Part shown: piece by piece, positions 1-5,501 of the stretch
Layout: the number at the start of each line of letters is the position of its first letter
How positions within the stretch are numbered: the stretch's first letter is position 1
From: Clostridiales bacterium
GTDB lineage: Bacteria; Bacillota; Clostridia; Lachnospirales; CAG-274
Length of the DNA: 6,595 nt
NCBI GenBank assembly: GCA_021202835.1
Contig: JAJQCI010000172.1
Location: forward strand, 1 to 6,595
Direction of reading: 5' to 3'
Translations under genes and position numbers: made by a program
The notes under the pieces: generated by a model
Database searches by the model: none
Told to the model about the DNA's origin: nothing
Seen by the model: the letters and a program-made list of their open reading frames with translations, nothing else

Positions 1-6
1 GAATTA

Positions 7-30
7 ACCTCCTTTCAACCGAAATGAAGG
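7..30 (-). promoter_or_regulatory. Leader end and ribosome binding site of a leftward gene starting outside the window
   Basis: On the minus strand the last bases read AAGGAGGT followed by TAATTC and then the window edge. This is a near-perfect Shine-Dalgarno sequence whose start codon should fall immediately outside. Just upstream, CCTTCA can pair with TGAAAGG (one bulged A) across a seven-base loop. This would fold the leader so that the A/G-rich ribosome binding site sits in or beside the stem. The product is unknown because no codon of the gene is inside the window. The ribosome binding site is clear; a regulatory role for the hairpin is inference. Confidence 0.6.
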
Positions 31-60
31 GGCAGCCGCCTCAGGTTTTATTGCTCCTTA

Positions 61-74
61 TCGGTTTAAACCGA
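61..74. promoter_or_regulatory. Perfect 14-bp palindrome at the start site of the leftward promoter (candidate operator)
   Basis: TCGGTTTAAACCGA is identical to its reverse complement. It begins within one or two bases of the transcription start predicted from the minus-strand promoter at 82-110. That is where repressors of the LacI, GntR and similar families often bind. As RNA it could also form a small 5' hairpin (UCGGU-UUAA-ACCGA). The palindrome is seen directly; which protein binds it, if any, is unknown. Confidence 0.5.
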
Positions 75-81
75 CACACTT

Positions 82-110
82 ATTATATATCGCTATTAAT
101 TAAAAATCAA
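82..110 (-). promoter_or_regulatory. Sigma-A-type promoter of the leftward gene beyond the left edge
   Basis: On the minus strand, TTGATT (110-105) is separated by exactly 17 bases from a perfect TATAAT (87-82). The predicted start is near 75, leaving a leader of about 75 bases before the ribosome binding site at the window edge. Good hexamers and ideal spacing make this one of the better promoters in the window. Confidence 0.7.
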
Positions 111-128
111 CATAAAACCCCTTTTTTG

Positions 129-155
129 TCCAAAACATTTACTGCTGTTTTTGGA
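129..155. repeat. Imperfect inverted repeat upstream of the leftward promoter
   Basis: TCCAAAACA (129-137) is matched by TGTTTTTGGA (146-155), its reverse complement with one extra T, around a short centre. It lies about 20-45 bases upstream of the leftward -35 box, a usual place for an activator site. The DNA is very AT-rich, so chance is a real alternative. Apart from this and the promoters on either side, I see no gene between positions 1 and 288. Confidence 0.3.
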
Positions 156-195
156 AAGAAACATAACACAAAAATCTGATTTTTTAATTTTCATC

Positions 196-224
196 TTTAC
201 TTTCAACAATTTATTTGATATAAA
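196..224 (+). promoter_or_regulatory. Promoter of the toxin-like small gene
   Basis: TTTACT (196-201) lies 17 bases before TATAAA (219-224). The -10 box is immediately preceded by TGA, giving an extended -10 (TGN) element that compensates for the weak -35. Transcription should start near 231, giving a leader of roughly 58 bases before the ATG at 289. This is the sense promoter of the proposed toxin-antitoxin locus. Confidence 0.5.
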
Positions 225-257
225 ACAAAACAGGCAATTTACTGACAAGGTTGGTTA

Positions 258-286
258 GGCGAGCCTTCCGCAGAGGAGGTGGCGCC
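258..286 (+). promoter_or_regulatory. Leader hairpin that buries the toxin ribosome binding site
   Basis: The ribosome binding site GAGGAGG (273-279) faces CTTCC (265-269) across the five-base loop GCAGA, so GGAGG can be fully paired (one G-U). An outer stem, GGCG (258-261) with CGCC (283-286), closes the structure two bases before the ATG. Sequestering a very strong Shine-Dalgarno sequence in a stable hairpin is characteristic of type I toxin mRNAs. Bases 258-261 are also part of the long-range pairing arm, so the two folds exclude each other. The structure was derived by eye, not by energy calculation. Confidence 0.5.
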
Positions 287-288
287 GT

Positions 289-402
289 ATGACTATGTTT
301 GATATTATTTATGCATATTATGTAACAGTACATTTATGTTACTGCCTTAAATACATAATTCTGCCTAAAATAAGCTTCAAATATAAGAAAAACCGCCCCT
401 AA
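289..402 (+). CDS. Small hydrophobic toxin-like peptide (TxpA/Bsr holin-like family, candidate)
   Basis: This 37-residue reading frame starts at ATG nine bases after GGAGG. Its N-terminus, MTMFDII, fits the M-[ST]-x-[FY]-[DE] opening common in TxpA/Bsr 'putative holin-like' type I toxins. Residues 5-25 are mostly hydrophobic and aromatic and could span or insert in a membrane. The tail is basic (K27, K31, K33, K34, R36) and ends KKNRP, a typical ending because those codons double as the left arm of the terminator stem. Known family members act at the membrane and are silenced by an antisense RNA; here that is inferred. The hydrophobic segment is less clean than usual, with H15 and K21 inside it, so the peptide may be diverged or inactive. 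The flanking architecture (extended -10 promoter, sequestered ribosome binding site, bidirectional terminator, convergent promoter) is the stronger argument. The alternative is a chance frame inside a noncoding RNA. Confidence 0.45.
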   Translation: MTMFDIIYAYYVTVHLCYCLKYIILPKISFKYKKNRP

Positions 403-428
403 ACGCAAATAGACGGCGGTTTTCTTAT
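383..428. terminator. Bidirectional hairpin terminator overlapping the toxin C-terminal codons
   Basis: ATAAGAAAAACCGCC (383-397) pairs with GGCGGTTTTCTTAT (415-428). This makes a 14-bp stem with one bulged A and a 17-base loop. Five G-C pairs at the loop end and U-rich tails on either strand let it end transcription in both directions. The toxin stop codon (400-402) lies in the loop, so a translating ribosome would cover the left arm. It would also serve as the terminator of the convergent antisense RNA. Confidence 0.75.
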
Positions 429-449
429 AACAACTATATTAATCTATCG

Positions 450-491
450 CCGCCTAACCACCTTTGAAGTGGATGCTTAGCCGAAAGGCGG
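450..491 (+). other. Structured 3' region of the toxin transcript
   Basis: CCGCC (450-454) can pair with GGCGG (487-491), enclosing a hairpin CCAC (458-461)/GTGG (469-472). TAA (455-457) can pair with TTA (477-479). Alternatively GCC-GAAA-GGC (480-489) forms a GNRA-type tetraloop hairpin. Several competing helices in such a short stretch, overlapping the arm that matches the leader (451-460), suggest a functional RNA fold rather than coding DNA. I matched it to no known riboswitch class. Confidence 0.4.
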
Positions 492-497
492 AGATTT

Positions 498-530
498 GGC
501 GAGTATTGGCGTACTCGCCTTTTCTTTTAT
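498..530 (+). terminator. Rho-independent terminator of the long toxin transcript
   Basis: GGCGAGTA (498-505) and TACTCGCC (512-519) form a perfect 8-bp stem with a six-base loop, directly followed by TTTTCTTTTAT. The U-run lies only on the plus-strand side, so it stops rightward transcription. It ends almost exactly where the convergent antisense RNA is predicted to start. Confidence 0.8.
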
Positions 531-536
531 ATTTTT

Positions 537-565
537 ATTATACACCAAATTCCGGTGTATTTCAA
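537..565 (-). promoter_or_regulatory. Promoter of the antisense RNA, with an inverted repeat in its spacer
   Basis: On the minus strand TTGAAA (565-560) lies 17 bases before a perfect TATAAT (542-537), a near-consensus sigma-A promoter. The spacer region contains ATACACC (540-546) and GGTGTAT (554-560), a perfect 7-bp inverted repeat reaching from the -10 to the -35 box. The symmetry could be an operator or, on a read-through transcript, a hairpin. A promoter stronger than that of the toxin gene is what an antitoxin RNA needs. Confidence 0.6.
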
Positions 566-589
566 GTGTTTTTAAATATTTTTTGAAAC

Positions 590-629
590 AGAAAAGGCCC
601 CCTTTCGGAGGGAAAGAAGGGCTTTTTCT
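590..629 (-). terminator. Terminator of the uxuA-dctM operon (probably bidirectional)
   Basis: AGAAAAGGCCC (590-600) and GGGCTTTTTCT (619-629) form a long stem with a single mismatch. Nested within it is CTTTC (602-606)/GAAAG (612-616). On the minus strand the stem ends in CCTTTTCTGTTTC, about 33 bases past the dctM stop, which fits the end of the operon. The plus strand also shows a T-run (623-627), so rightward read-through from the small locus would be stopped as well. Confidence 0.75.
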
Positions 630-661
630 CATATATACAAAGACAGGGGTCGGAATGTGTT

Positions 662-1960
662 TTAAAGACCGGCCAGCTGAGGAAGTATCATTGTTGCGGC
701 AGGAATATAGGTTACTATTAAAAGACCTATAAGAATTGCAACATAATACATAAGCATATAGGGCATTGTCTTTGCAAGCGTTGTTTTTCCTACCTTTATT
801 GCAACGAAAAGTGTGTTTCCTACGGGAGGAGTTACATTTCCTATGCAGAGGTTATAAACAAGCATCAAGCCGAAGTGTACCGGCTCCATACCGAAGCTCT
901 GAGCTATAGGCAGGAAGAGAGGTGTGAAAATAAGTATAGCAGGTGTAACGTCCATAAATGTTCCTGCAACAAGAAGGATAACATTCATAATAAGAAGAAG
1001 GATATACTTATTGCTTGTGATTCCCAAAAGAACAGCGGAAATAGCCTGGGGAATCTGTGTAAAGGCCATAACCCAGCTCAAAATGTTTGATACACCGATA
1101 AGGAAGACAATCATACCGCTCATTTTAGCGCTTTCTATAAGAATTTCAACAAATGACTTCCATGTGATGTTTTTATAGATTATACCTAAAATCAAAGCAT
1201 ATACAACGGCAACTGCCGAGCCTTCGGTAGCCGTAAACACACCGCATATGATACCGCCGATTACGACGATTATAAGTGAAAGTGCGGGAAGTGCCCTTAA
1301 TGTTACCAAGCCTAAATTTTTAAAGCTGAATTTTTCCTTTGTGCCCGTATAGCCTTTCTTCTTGGCTATAATTATAGCAACGATTATACAGCAGAGTGCC
1401 CAGATTATACCGGGGATATAGCCTGCCAGGAAAAGAGCAGCTACAGAGGTTCCGCCTGAAACAAGTGAGTAGGTAATAAGTGCGTTTGAAGGAGGAATCA
1501 AAAGTCCCGAAGGAGCCGAAGCGCCGTTTGTTGCGGCACAGACTGCCTTGTCATAGCCAAGCTCTTCTTCGCCCTCGGCTACCATGTTGCCTACTGCGGC
1601 TGCCGCTGCTGAGGCAGAGCCGGAGATTGCGCCGAAAAGTGCGTTTGCGCCTACGTTTGTAACCATAAGAGAACCGGGAAGCTTTCCCAAAAGAGCGTTT
1701 ACGAAATCAACAAGACGCTTCGCTATACCGCCCTGGTTCATAAGATTTCCGGCGAGAATAAAGAAAGGAATAGCCGTAAGGCTGAACTTGCTCATACCTA
1801 CGAAGGTTCTCTGAGCCGCCGTTACAACGGATACATCAAGGGGTACCGTTCTCAAAATCGCCGCAAGAGAGGATATGCCTATTGCGTATGAAATAGGTAC
1901 GCCCAGCGCCAGCAGAACCGCCAGCACGACAATAATTATAAGTAATGCTTCTATTGCCAT
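662..1960 (-). CDS. dctM: TRAP transporter large permease subunit DctM
   Basis: This is the 432-residue membrane subunit that forms the ion-coupled transport channel of the tripartite ATP-independent periplasmic (TRAP) system. It carries DctM-family landmarks in order: AIPFFILAG (63-71), an Ala/Ser-rich GSASAAAAAVG (114-124), LLIPPSN (153-159), GVFTATEGSAVAV (240-252), GTFMDVTP (333-340) and GNVTPPVGNTLF (374-385). Hydrophobic helices run over the whole length, and full family length indicates an intact gene. The ATG lies only 3 bases after the dctQ stop. Its ribosome binding site AAGGGGG is formed by the last codons of dctQ, so translation is probably coupled. It is the last gene of the operon, with the terminator just downstream. 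The family assignment is firm; the substrate, a sugar acid, is inferred from uxuA and uxuB. Confidence 0.96.
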   Translation of the reverse strand: MAIEALLIIIVVLAVLLALGVPISYAIGISSLAAILRTVPLDVSVVTAAQRTFVGMSKFSLTAIPFFILAGNLMNQGGIAKRLVDFVNALLGKLPGSLMVTNVGANALFGAISGSASAAAAAVGNMVAEGEEELGYDKAVCAATNGASAPSGLLIPPSNALITYSLVSGGTSVAALFLAGYIPGIIWALCCIIVAIIIAKKKGYTGTKEKFSFKNLGLVTLRALPALSLIIVVIGGIICGVFTATEGSAVAVVYALILGIIYKNITWKSFVEILIESAKMSGMIVFLIGVSNILSWVMAFTQIPQAISAVLLGITSNKYILLLIMNVILLVAGTFMDVTPAILIFTPLFLPIAQSFGMEPVHFGLMLVYNLCIGNVTPPVGNTLFVAIKVGKTTLAKTMPYMLMYYVAILIGLLIVTYIPAATMILPQLAGL

Positions 1961-1963
1961 AAT

Positions 1964-2437
1964 TTATACCCCCTTGCCATTACAAATATCAACTATGTTT
2001 AAAGCGGTATATATCATGTTCAAAACGCCGCAAAGTGGCAGAACTATATAGAAAACCCCTATGGCAACTCCCAAAGAAGATGTAAGCTGACCCATAGCCA
2101 AAACAGTAATCTGTAAACCGCCGTATACCAGAATAACGGCAGAGAACACAAAGGCTATAACCTCTGCCAAAATAAGGAAGAACTTCTTTGCGTTTTCTCC
2201 CATTTTTTCAACAAGAATGGGAATATTCATATGTCCTCTTTCCCCTGTAACCACAGACGCACCCAAGAGTGCCATCCAAGCGAAAAGATAGCCTACAAGC
2301 TCTTCAGACCATGCAGAGGGATTTTGAAGAATATACCTTGTGAATACCTGCCAGCAGGTAAGAATAACCATTGCTGCAAAGCTGACTGCCGCAAGGAAAT
2401 TTAAAAACTTATTTAAAATGCTTCTTATATTGTCCAC
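1964..2437 (-). CDS. dctQ: TRAP transporter small permease subunit DctQ
   Basis: This 157-residue protein should form four transmembrane helices (about 13-35, 45-64, 86-108 and 122-147). It bears the family signature QVFTRYILQNPSAWSEEL after the first helix and GERGHMNI after the second. DctQ joins DctM in the membrane and helps dock the substrate-loaded DctP. The start is a GTG: an in-frame TAA sits directly before it, so no upstream start is possible, and AAGGAGGGG is correctly spaced. The dctP stop codon TAA overlaps the start of this ribosome binding site, giving tight coupling to the gene before. It is full length and intact. Confidence 0.95.
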   Translation of the reverse strand: MDNIRSILNKFLNFLAAVSFAAMVILTCWQVFTRYILQNPSAWSEELVGYLFAWMALLGASVVTGERGHMNIPILVEKMGENAKKFFLILAEVIAFVFSAVILVYGGLQITVLAMGQLTSSLGVAIGVFYIVLPLCGVLNMIYTALNIVDICNGKGV

Positions 2438-2449
2438 TTAAACCCCTCC

Positions 2450-3466
2450 TTACTCTGAATATTTTGCGTTGACTTCCTGAATTGCATCATAAATGGGAAC
2501 AATATCGGGATTTCCTGCAAGAACCGACTCATGCAGAGGCTGACAGGCTTCTACGAAGGGCGCCTGATCGGGATAAAAGAAATTAACCCCCATCTCTTCC
2601 TCGGCTCTCTTCTTTGCCGCCTCAACAGCACTTGTCCATTCTTCTCTTTCAACCTGGTTTATAAGCTTAAAGCCCTCTTCGAAAATTTCTCGATCACTCT
2701 CGGGCAGTTCGTTTAAGAAATTGTAGTTTCCGATTAAAATATCGGGAACCATCTGGTGCATATCATATGAATAATACTTGCAGACTTCGCCGTGGCCGTT
2801 GTCTGTTAAGGCAAGCTCATTGTTTTCAGCGCCGTCGATTATGTTTGACTGAAGCGCCGTATAAACCTCGCCGAAGCCCATAGGCGTAGCAGAGCCGCCT
2901 AAAAGTCTCATCATTTCAACGTTTGTGGGAGACTGCTGAACTCTTATTTTAAGGCCCTTAAGATCGGCAGGTGACTCAATCTGTTTGTTTACGGTGTAGA
3001 AATTTCTGGTTCCTGCGTCAAGCCATGTTACGGCTTCGAAGCCGGCCTTTTCCGTTGACTTGAAAAGCTGATCCGTTATTTCTTCATTGTCCATAACCTC
3101 ATGGTAAGCGTCGGCGTTTACAAAAAGGTAGGGCAGATTGAAAATTTCATAGTTTTTGCTGAAGGTTTCAAGGATAGCGTTGCTGGCTACACAGAAGTCT
3201 ATTGCTCCCGTTTGTGTCAGCTGAACCATATCTGTTTGAGATCCCAAAAGTTCACTGGGATAAACCTCAACGTCATATTTATCCCCTAAATTTTCTTCTA
3301 TAAATTCTTCAAAGGCGCTTAAGGCTATGTGAGTCGGGTGCTCCATAGACTGGTTATGGCCTATTCTTACTATTCTTTTGCTTTCGCTTCCGCCGCAGCC
3401 CGTCAGAGCCGTAAGAGAAAGAAGTGCCGCAAAAGACAGGGCTAAAATCTTCTTTGCACATTTCAT
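2450..3466 (-). CDS. dctP: TRAP transporter substrate-binding lipoprotein DctP
   Basis: This 338-residue extracytoplasmic solute receptor captures the organic acid and delivers it to DctQM. The N-terminus is a lipoprotein signal: MKCAKK, a hydrophobic stretch, then LTGC with the lipidated Cys at residue 24. That is expected for a Gram-positive cell, where the receptor is tethered to the outer face of the membrane. Family landmarks follow: GTRNFY (152-157), LKGLKIRVQQSP (169-180) with R175 matching the arginine that pairs with the substrate carboxylate in TRAP receptors, and PMGFGEVYTALQSNIIDGAENN (the first part at about 195-206). The ribosome binding site GAGGGGGT precedes the ATG, 15 bases after the uxuB stop. 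Neighbouring uronate enzymes suggest a hexuronate or aldonate ligand such as fructuronate, glucuronate, galacturonate or mannonate; the sequence alone cannot choose among these. Confidence 0.95.
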   Translation of the reverse strand: MKCAKKILALSFAALLSLTALTGCGGSESKRIVRIGHNQSMEHPTHIALSAFEEFIEENLGDKYDVEVYPSELLGSQTDMVQLTQTGAIDFCVASNAILETFSKNYEIFNLPYLFVNADAYHEVMDNEEITDQLFKSTEKAGFEAVTWLDAGTRNFYTVNKQIESPADLKGLKIRVQQSPTNVEMMRLLGGSATPMGFGEVYTALQSNIIDGAENNELALTDNGHGEVCKYYSYDMHQMVPDILIGNYNFLNELPESDREIFEEGFKLINQVEREEWTSAVEAAKKRAEEEMGVNFFYPDQAPFVEACQPLHESVLAGNPDIVPIYDAIQEVNAKYSE

Positions 3467-3481
3467 TGTATTACCCCCTCA

Positions 3482-4333
3482 TTAAACACCCGAATATGCC
3501 GAAAAACCGCCGTCAATGGGAATAACAACCCCTGTTATGAAGCTTGCGGCGTCGTTGTTAAGAAGGAACAAAACGGCTCCGTTAAGCTCTTCGGCCTCTC
3601 CGAATCTCTCCATAGGTGTTGAGGCAAGAATCTTGCCTGTTCTGGGTGTGGGGCTTCCGTCTTCGTTAAAGAGAAGCTTTCTGTTCTGGTTTGTAACAAA
3701 GAAGCCGGGAGCGATTGCGTTTACTCTTATGCCCACCTTTGAAAAATGTACGGCGAGCCACTGTGTAAAGTTGCTTACTGCCGCCTTAGCGCCGCTGTAG
3801 GCCGGAATTTTGGTAAGAGGAGTAAAGGCGTTCATTGAGGAAACATTTAAAATGCTGCAGCCCTCTCTGCCTAACATGTCCTTTGCGAATTCCTGTGTGG
3901 GAAGAAGAGTTCCTATAAAGTTTAAGTTGAAAACGAATTCAACGCCCTTTTGGTCAAGATCGAAGAATGAAACCGTATCTGCGTCGATGTCGCCGGGTGT
4001 ATAATATTCATTATCTGTTTGTGCTCTGGGGTTGTTTCCTCCGGCGCCGTTTAAAAGAATGTCACACTTGCCCATGTCTTCCAAAACAGCCTTGTGAACA
4101 GCCCCGAGAGATTCTTTGTCAAGAACGTTTGCTTTATAGGCCTTTCCTATACCGCCCTTTTCCGTTATTTCATTTGCAACGATTTTCGCCGCTTCTTCGT
4201 TAAGGTCAAGAACGGCTACCTTTGCCCCTGCTTTGGCAAGCGTCTTTGCAAACATTCCGCAGAGAACGCCCCCTGCCCCTGTTACAACGGCAACCTTTCC
4301 CGTTAAATCTGTTCCGAAACATAAGTCTTTCAT
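3482..4333 (-). CDS. uxuB: D-fructuronate reductase (D-mannonate oxidoreductase), SDR family
   Basis: This 283-residue short-chain dehydrogenase is predicted to reduce D-fructuronate to D-mannonate with NAD(P)H. It shows the Rossmann motif TGAGGVLCG (18-26) in the variant form usual for this subfamily, and D43 after the second strand. It also has NGAGGN (95-100), the catalytic set N138, S166, Y179 and K183 (YSGAK), and an IAPG turn (207-210). A long insertion rich in Asp and aromatic residues (about 102-130) between the NGAG motif and N138 marks the Bacillus YjmF/UxuB-like group. Escherichia coli UxuB belongs to an unrelated polyol dehydrogenase family, so this is the analogous Gram-positive enzyme. 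AGGAGGT precedes the ATG, 45 bases after the uxuA stop. The SDR class is certain; substrate specificity rests on the subfamily and on adjacency to uxuA, and another sugar-acid oxidoreductase remains possible. Confidence 0.9.
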   Translation of the reverse strand: MKDLCFGTDLTGKVAVVTGAGGVLCGMFAKTLAKAGAKVAVLDLNEEAAKIVANEITEKGGIGKAYKANVLDKESLGAVHKAVLEDMGKCDILLNGAGGNNPRAQTDNEYYTPGDIDADTVSFFDLDQKGVEFVFNLNFIGTLLPTQEFAKDMLGREGCSILNVSSMNAFTPLTKIPAYSGAKAAVSNFTQWLAVHFSKVGIRVNAIAPGFFVTNQNRKLLFNEDGSPTPRTGKILASTPMERFGEAEELNGAVLFLLNNDAASFITGVVIPIDGGFSAYSGV

Positions 4334-4378
4334 TAAAATACCTCCTGTAATTGAATTGCGATAGTTTAACCGGTGTGT

Positions 4379-5428
4379 TTATTTATCCGCTTTTTCTACG
4401 GCTTCAAAAAGACCGTTTATATAAGCGGCGCCCAAGGCTCTGTCATAAAGGCCGTAGCCGGCTCTGCCAGTTTCGCCCCAAATCATTCTGCCGTGGTCGG
4501 GCCTTACATAACCGTCGAAGCCGTTGTCGTGAAGGGCCTTTACAATAGCATACATATCAAGTGAGCCGCAGCTTGAAAGATGGGCTCTTTCTTCGAAACC
4601 GTTGTCTAAAACAGCTACATTTCTTAAGTGGGCAAAATGTATTCTTCCCATTTTTGCATATTTTGCAGCCATTGCAGGAACATTATTTTTTGCGGAGCAG
4701 CCCAAAGAGCCTGTGCAGAGAGTCAGGCCGTTGTGTTTGTCATCTACAAGAGACAAAAATCTGTCAAGACTCTTTTCATCCGTAATTATTCTGGGAAGGC
4801 CGAAAATACTCCAACAGGGGTCGTCCTCATGAATAGCCATATTTACGTCACACTCAGCCGCAACGGGAATGACTCTTTCAAGGAAATATTTAAGATTGTC
4901 CCAAAGGTCGTCTTCGCTCATTGCGTTATATTCCGCAACAACGCTCTTAAGCTCCTCTCTTGAATAGCTTGCGTCCCAGCCGGGAAGAGTTAAATCGCTG
5001 TCGCTTTCAAGGGGATTAACCTTGTCAACCTGCTCCTGATAATAAACAAGAGAGGTTGAGCCGTCGGGAAGCGGATGGTCAAGCTGTGTTCTTGTCCAGT
5101 CGAAAACAGGCATAAAATTGTAGCACACACACTTAACACCTGCTTTGGCCACTCTCCTTATGTTTTCACAATAATTTTCAATATATTTGTCTCTTGTGGG
5201 CTTGCCCAGCTTTATGTCTTCGTGAACGGGAATACTCTCTATAACCTCGAAGGCAAGACCTGCCTCCTCTGTCAGCTTTTTAAGCCGGGCTATGCTTTCC
5301 TCACTCCAAACCTCACCTACGGGAACGTCATAAACGGCTGTAACAACAGAATACATACCCGGAATCTGTCTTATATTTTCAAGGGTAACCTTGTCGTCTT
5401 CGCCGTACCATCTGAATGATAATTTCAT
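4379..5428 (-). CDS. uxuA: D-mannonate dehydratase
   Basis: This is a 349-residue UxuA-family TIM-barrel enzyme that dehydrates D-mannonate to 2-keto-3-deoxy-D-gluconate in the Ashwell (hexuronate) pathway. It opens with MKLSFRWYG and IRQIPGM, typical of the family. Metal ligands expected for the Mn-dependent enzyme are visible: H200 in AIHEDDP, C238 in LCTGSLG, H267 in HFAHLRN and D311 in RPDHGR. The length fits Gram-positive homologues and all motifs are intact. It is the first gene of the operon. The ATG follows GAGGAGG in a leader of some 40 bases from the promoter at 5473-5501. Being first behind the divergent regulatory region makes it the most direct target of the AraC-type regulator. 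Confidence 0.97.
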   Translation of the reverse strand: MKLSFRWYGEDDKVTLENIRQIPGMYSVVTAVYDVPVGEVWSEESIARLKKLTEEAGLAFEVIESIPVHEDIKLGKPTRDKYIENYCENIRRVAKAGVKCVCYNFMPVFDWTRTQLDHPLPDGSTSLVYYQEQVDKVNPLESDSDLTLPGWDASYSREELKSVVAEYNAMSEDDLWDNLKYFLERVIPVAAECDVNMAIHEDDPCWSIFGLPRIITDEKSLDRFLSLVDDKHNGLTLCTGSLGCSAKNNVPAMAAKYAKMGRIHFAHLRNVAVLDNGFEERAHLSSCGSLDMYAIVKALHDNGFDGYVRPDHGRMIWGETGRAGYGLYDRALGAAYINGLFEAVEKADK

Positions 5429-5472
5429 AACTGTGTCCTCCTCTCTGTTATTTCTTTTATCACTGTATTCTA

Positions 5473-5501
5473 ATTATATATTTATTTTCTTCTTCAAAAC
5501 A
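5473..5501 (-). promoter_or_regulatory. Promoter of the uxuA-uxuB-dctPQM operon
   Basis: On the minus strand a perfect TATAAT (5478-5473) is preceded at 17 bases by TGTTTT (5501-5496), a poor -35 box. A good -10 with a poor -35 is what an activator-dependent promoter looks like, and it fits control by the divergent AraC-type protein. The predicted start is near 5466, about 37 bases before the ATG. Another -10 candidate, TAGAAT, lies slightly downstream. Confidence 0.55.

Larger units (their letters stand above)
252..460. repeat. Ten-base inverted repeat joining toxin leader and 3' region
   Basis: TGGTTAGGCG (252-261) in the leader of the small gene is the exact reverse complement of CGCCTAACCA (451-460) downstream of its first terminator. 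In a transcript running past the first terminator these arms could pair over about 190 bases, as in type I toxin mRNAs that are kept silent by 5'-3' long-distance interactions. The arms could alternatively be ends of a small mobile repeat, but no flanking target duplication was seen. Confidence 0.45.
383..530 (-). ncRNA. Predicted antisense RNA (type I antitoxin candidate)
   Basis: A strong minus-strand promoter at 537-565 should start transcription near 530 and run toward the bidirectional hairpin at 383-428. This gives an RNA of about 150 bases. It would be fully complementary to the 3' part of a toxin mRNA that reads through to the second terminator, the same 3'-overlap layout as txpA/RatA in Bacillus subtilis. 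No reading frame was considered in it. Existence and ends are inferred from promoter and terminator signals only. Confidence 0.45.

Noticed and set aside
252..460. Inverted repeat as the ends of a MITE or small insertion element
   Set aside because: The arms are only ten bases, no target-site duplication was found beside them, and promoters and terminators explain the interval better.
450..491. Known riboswitch class in the structured 3' region
   Set aside because: It follows rather than precedes a gene and matches no riboswitch core I can recall; the next gene on this strand is not nearby.
496..732. Open frame of 78 residues on the plus strand from a TTG
   Set aside because: It runs straight through the terminator at 498-530, the antisense promoter and the operon terminator, overlaps the end of dctM, and has no ribosome binding site. 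Its sequence simply translates those structures.
3516..3800. 94-residue frame opposite uxuB, and similar frames opposite dctM, dctP and uxuA
   Set aside because: Each lies entirely antisense to a well-supported gene, lacks a proper ribosome binding site and shows no recognisable protein features.
4334..4378. Internal promoter or attenuator between uxuA and uxuB
   Set aside because: The 45-base gap shows a good ribosome binding site but no hairpin with a T-run and no convincing -35/-10 pair.
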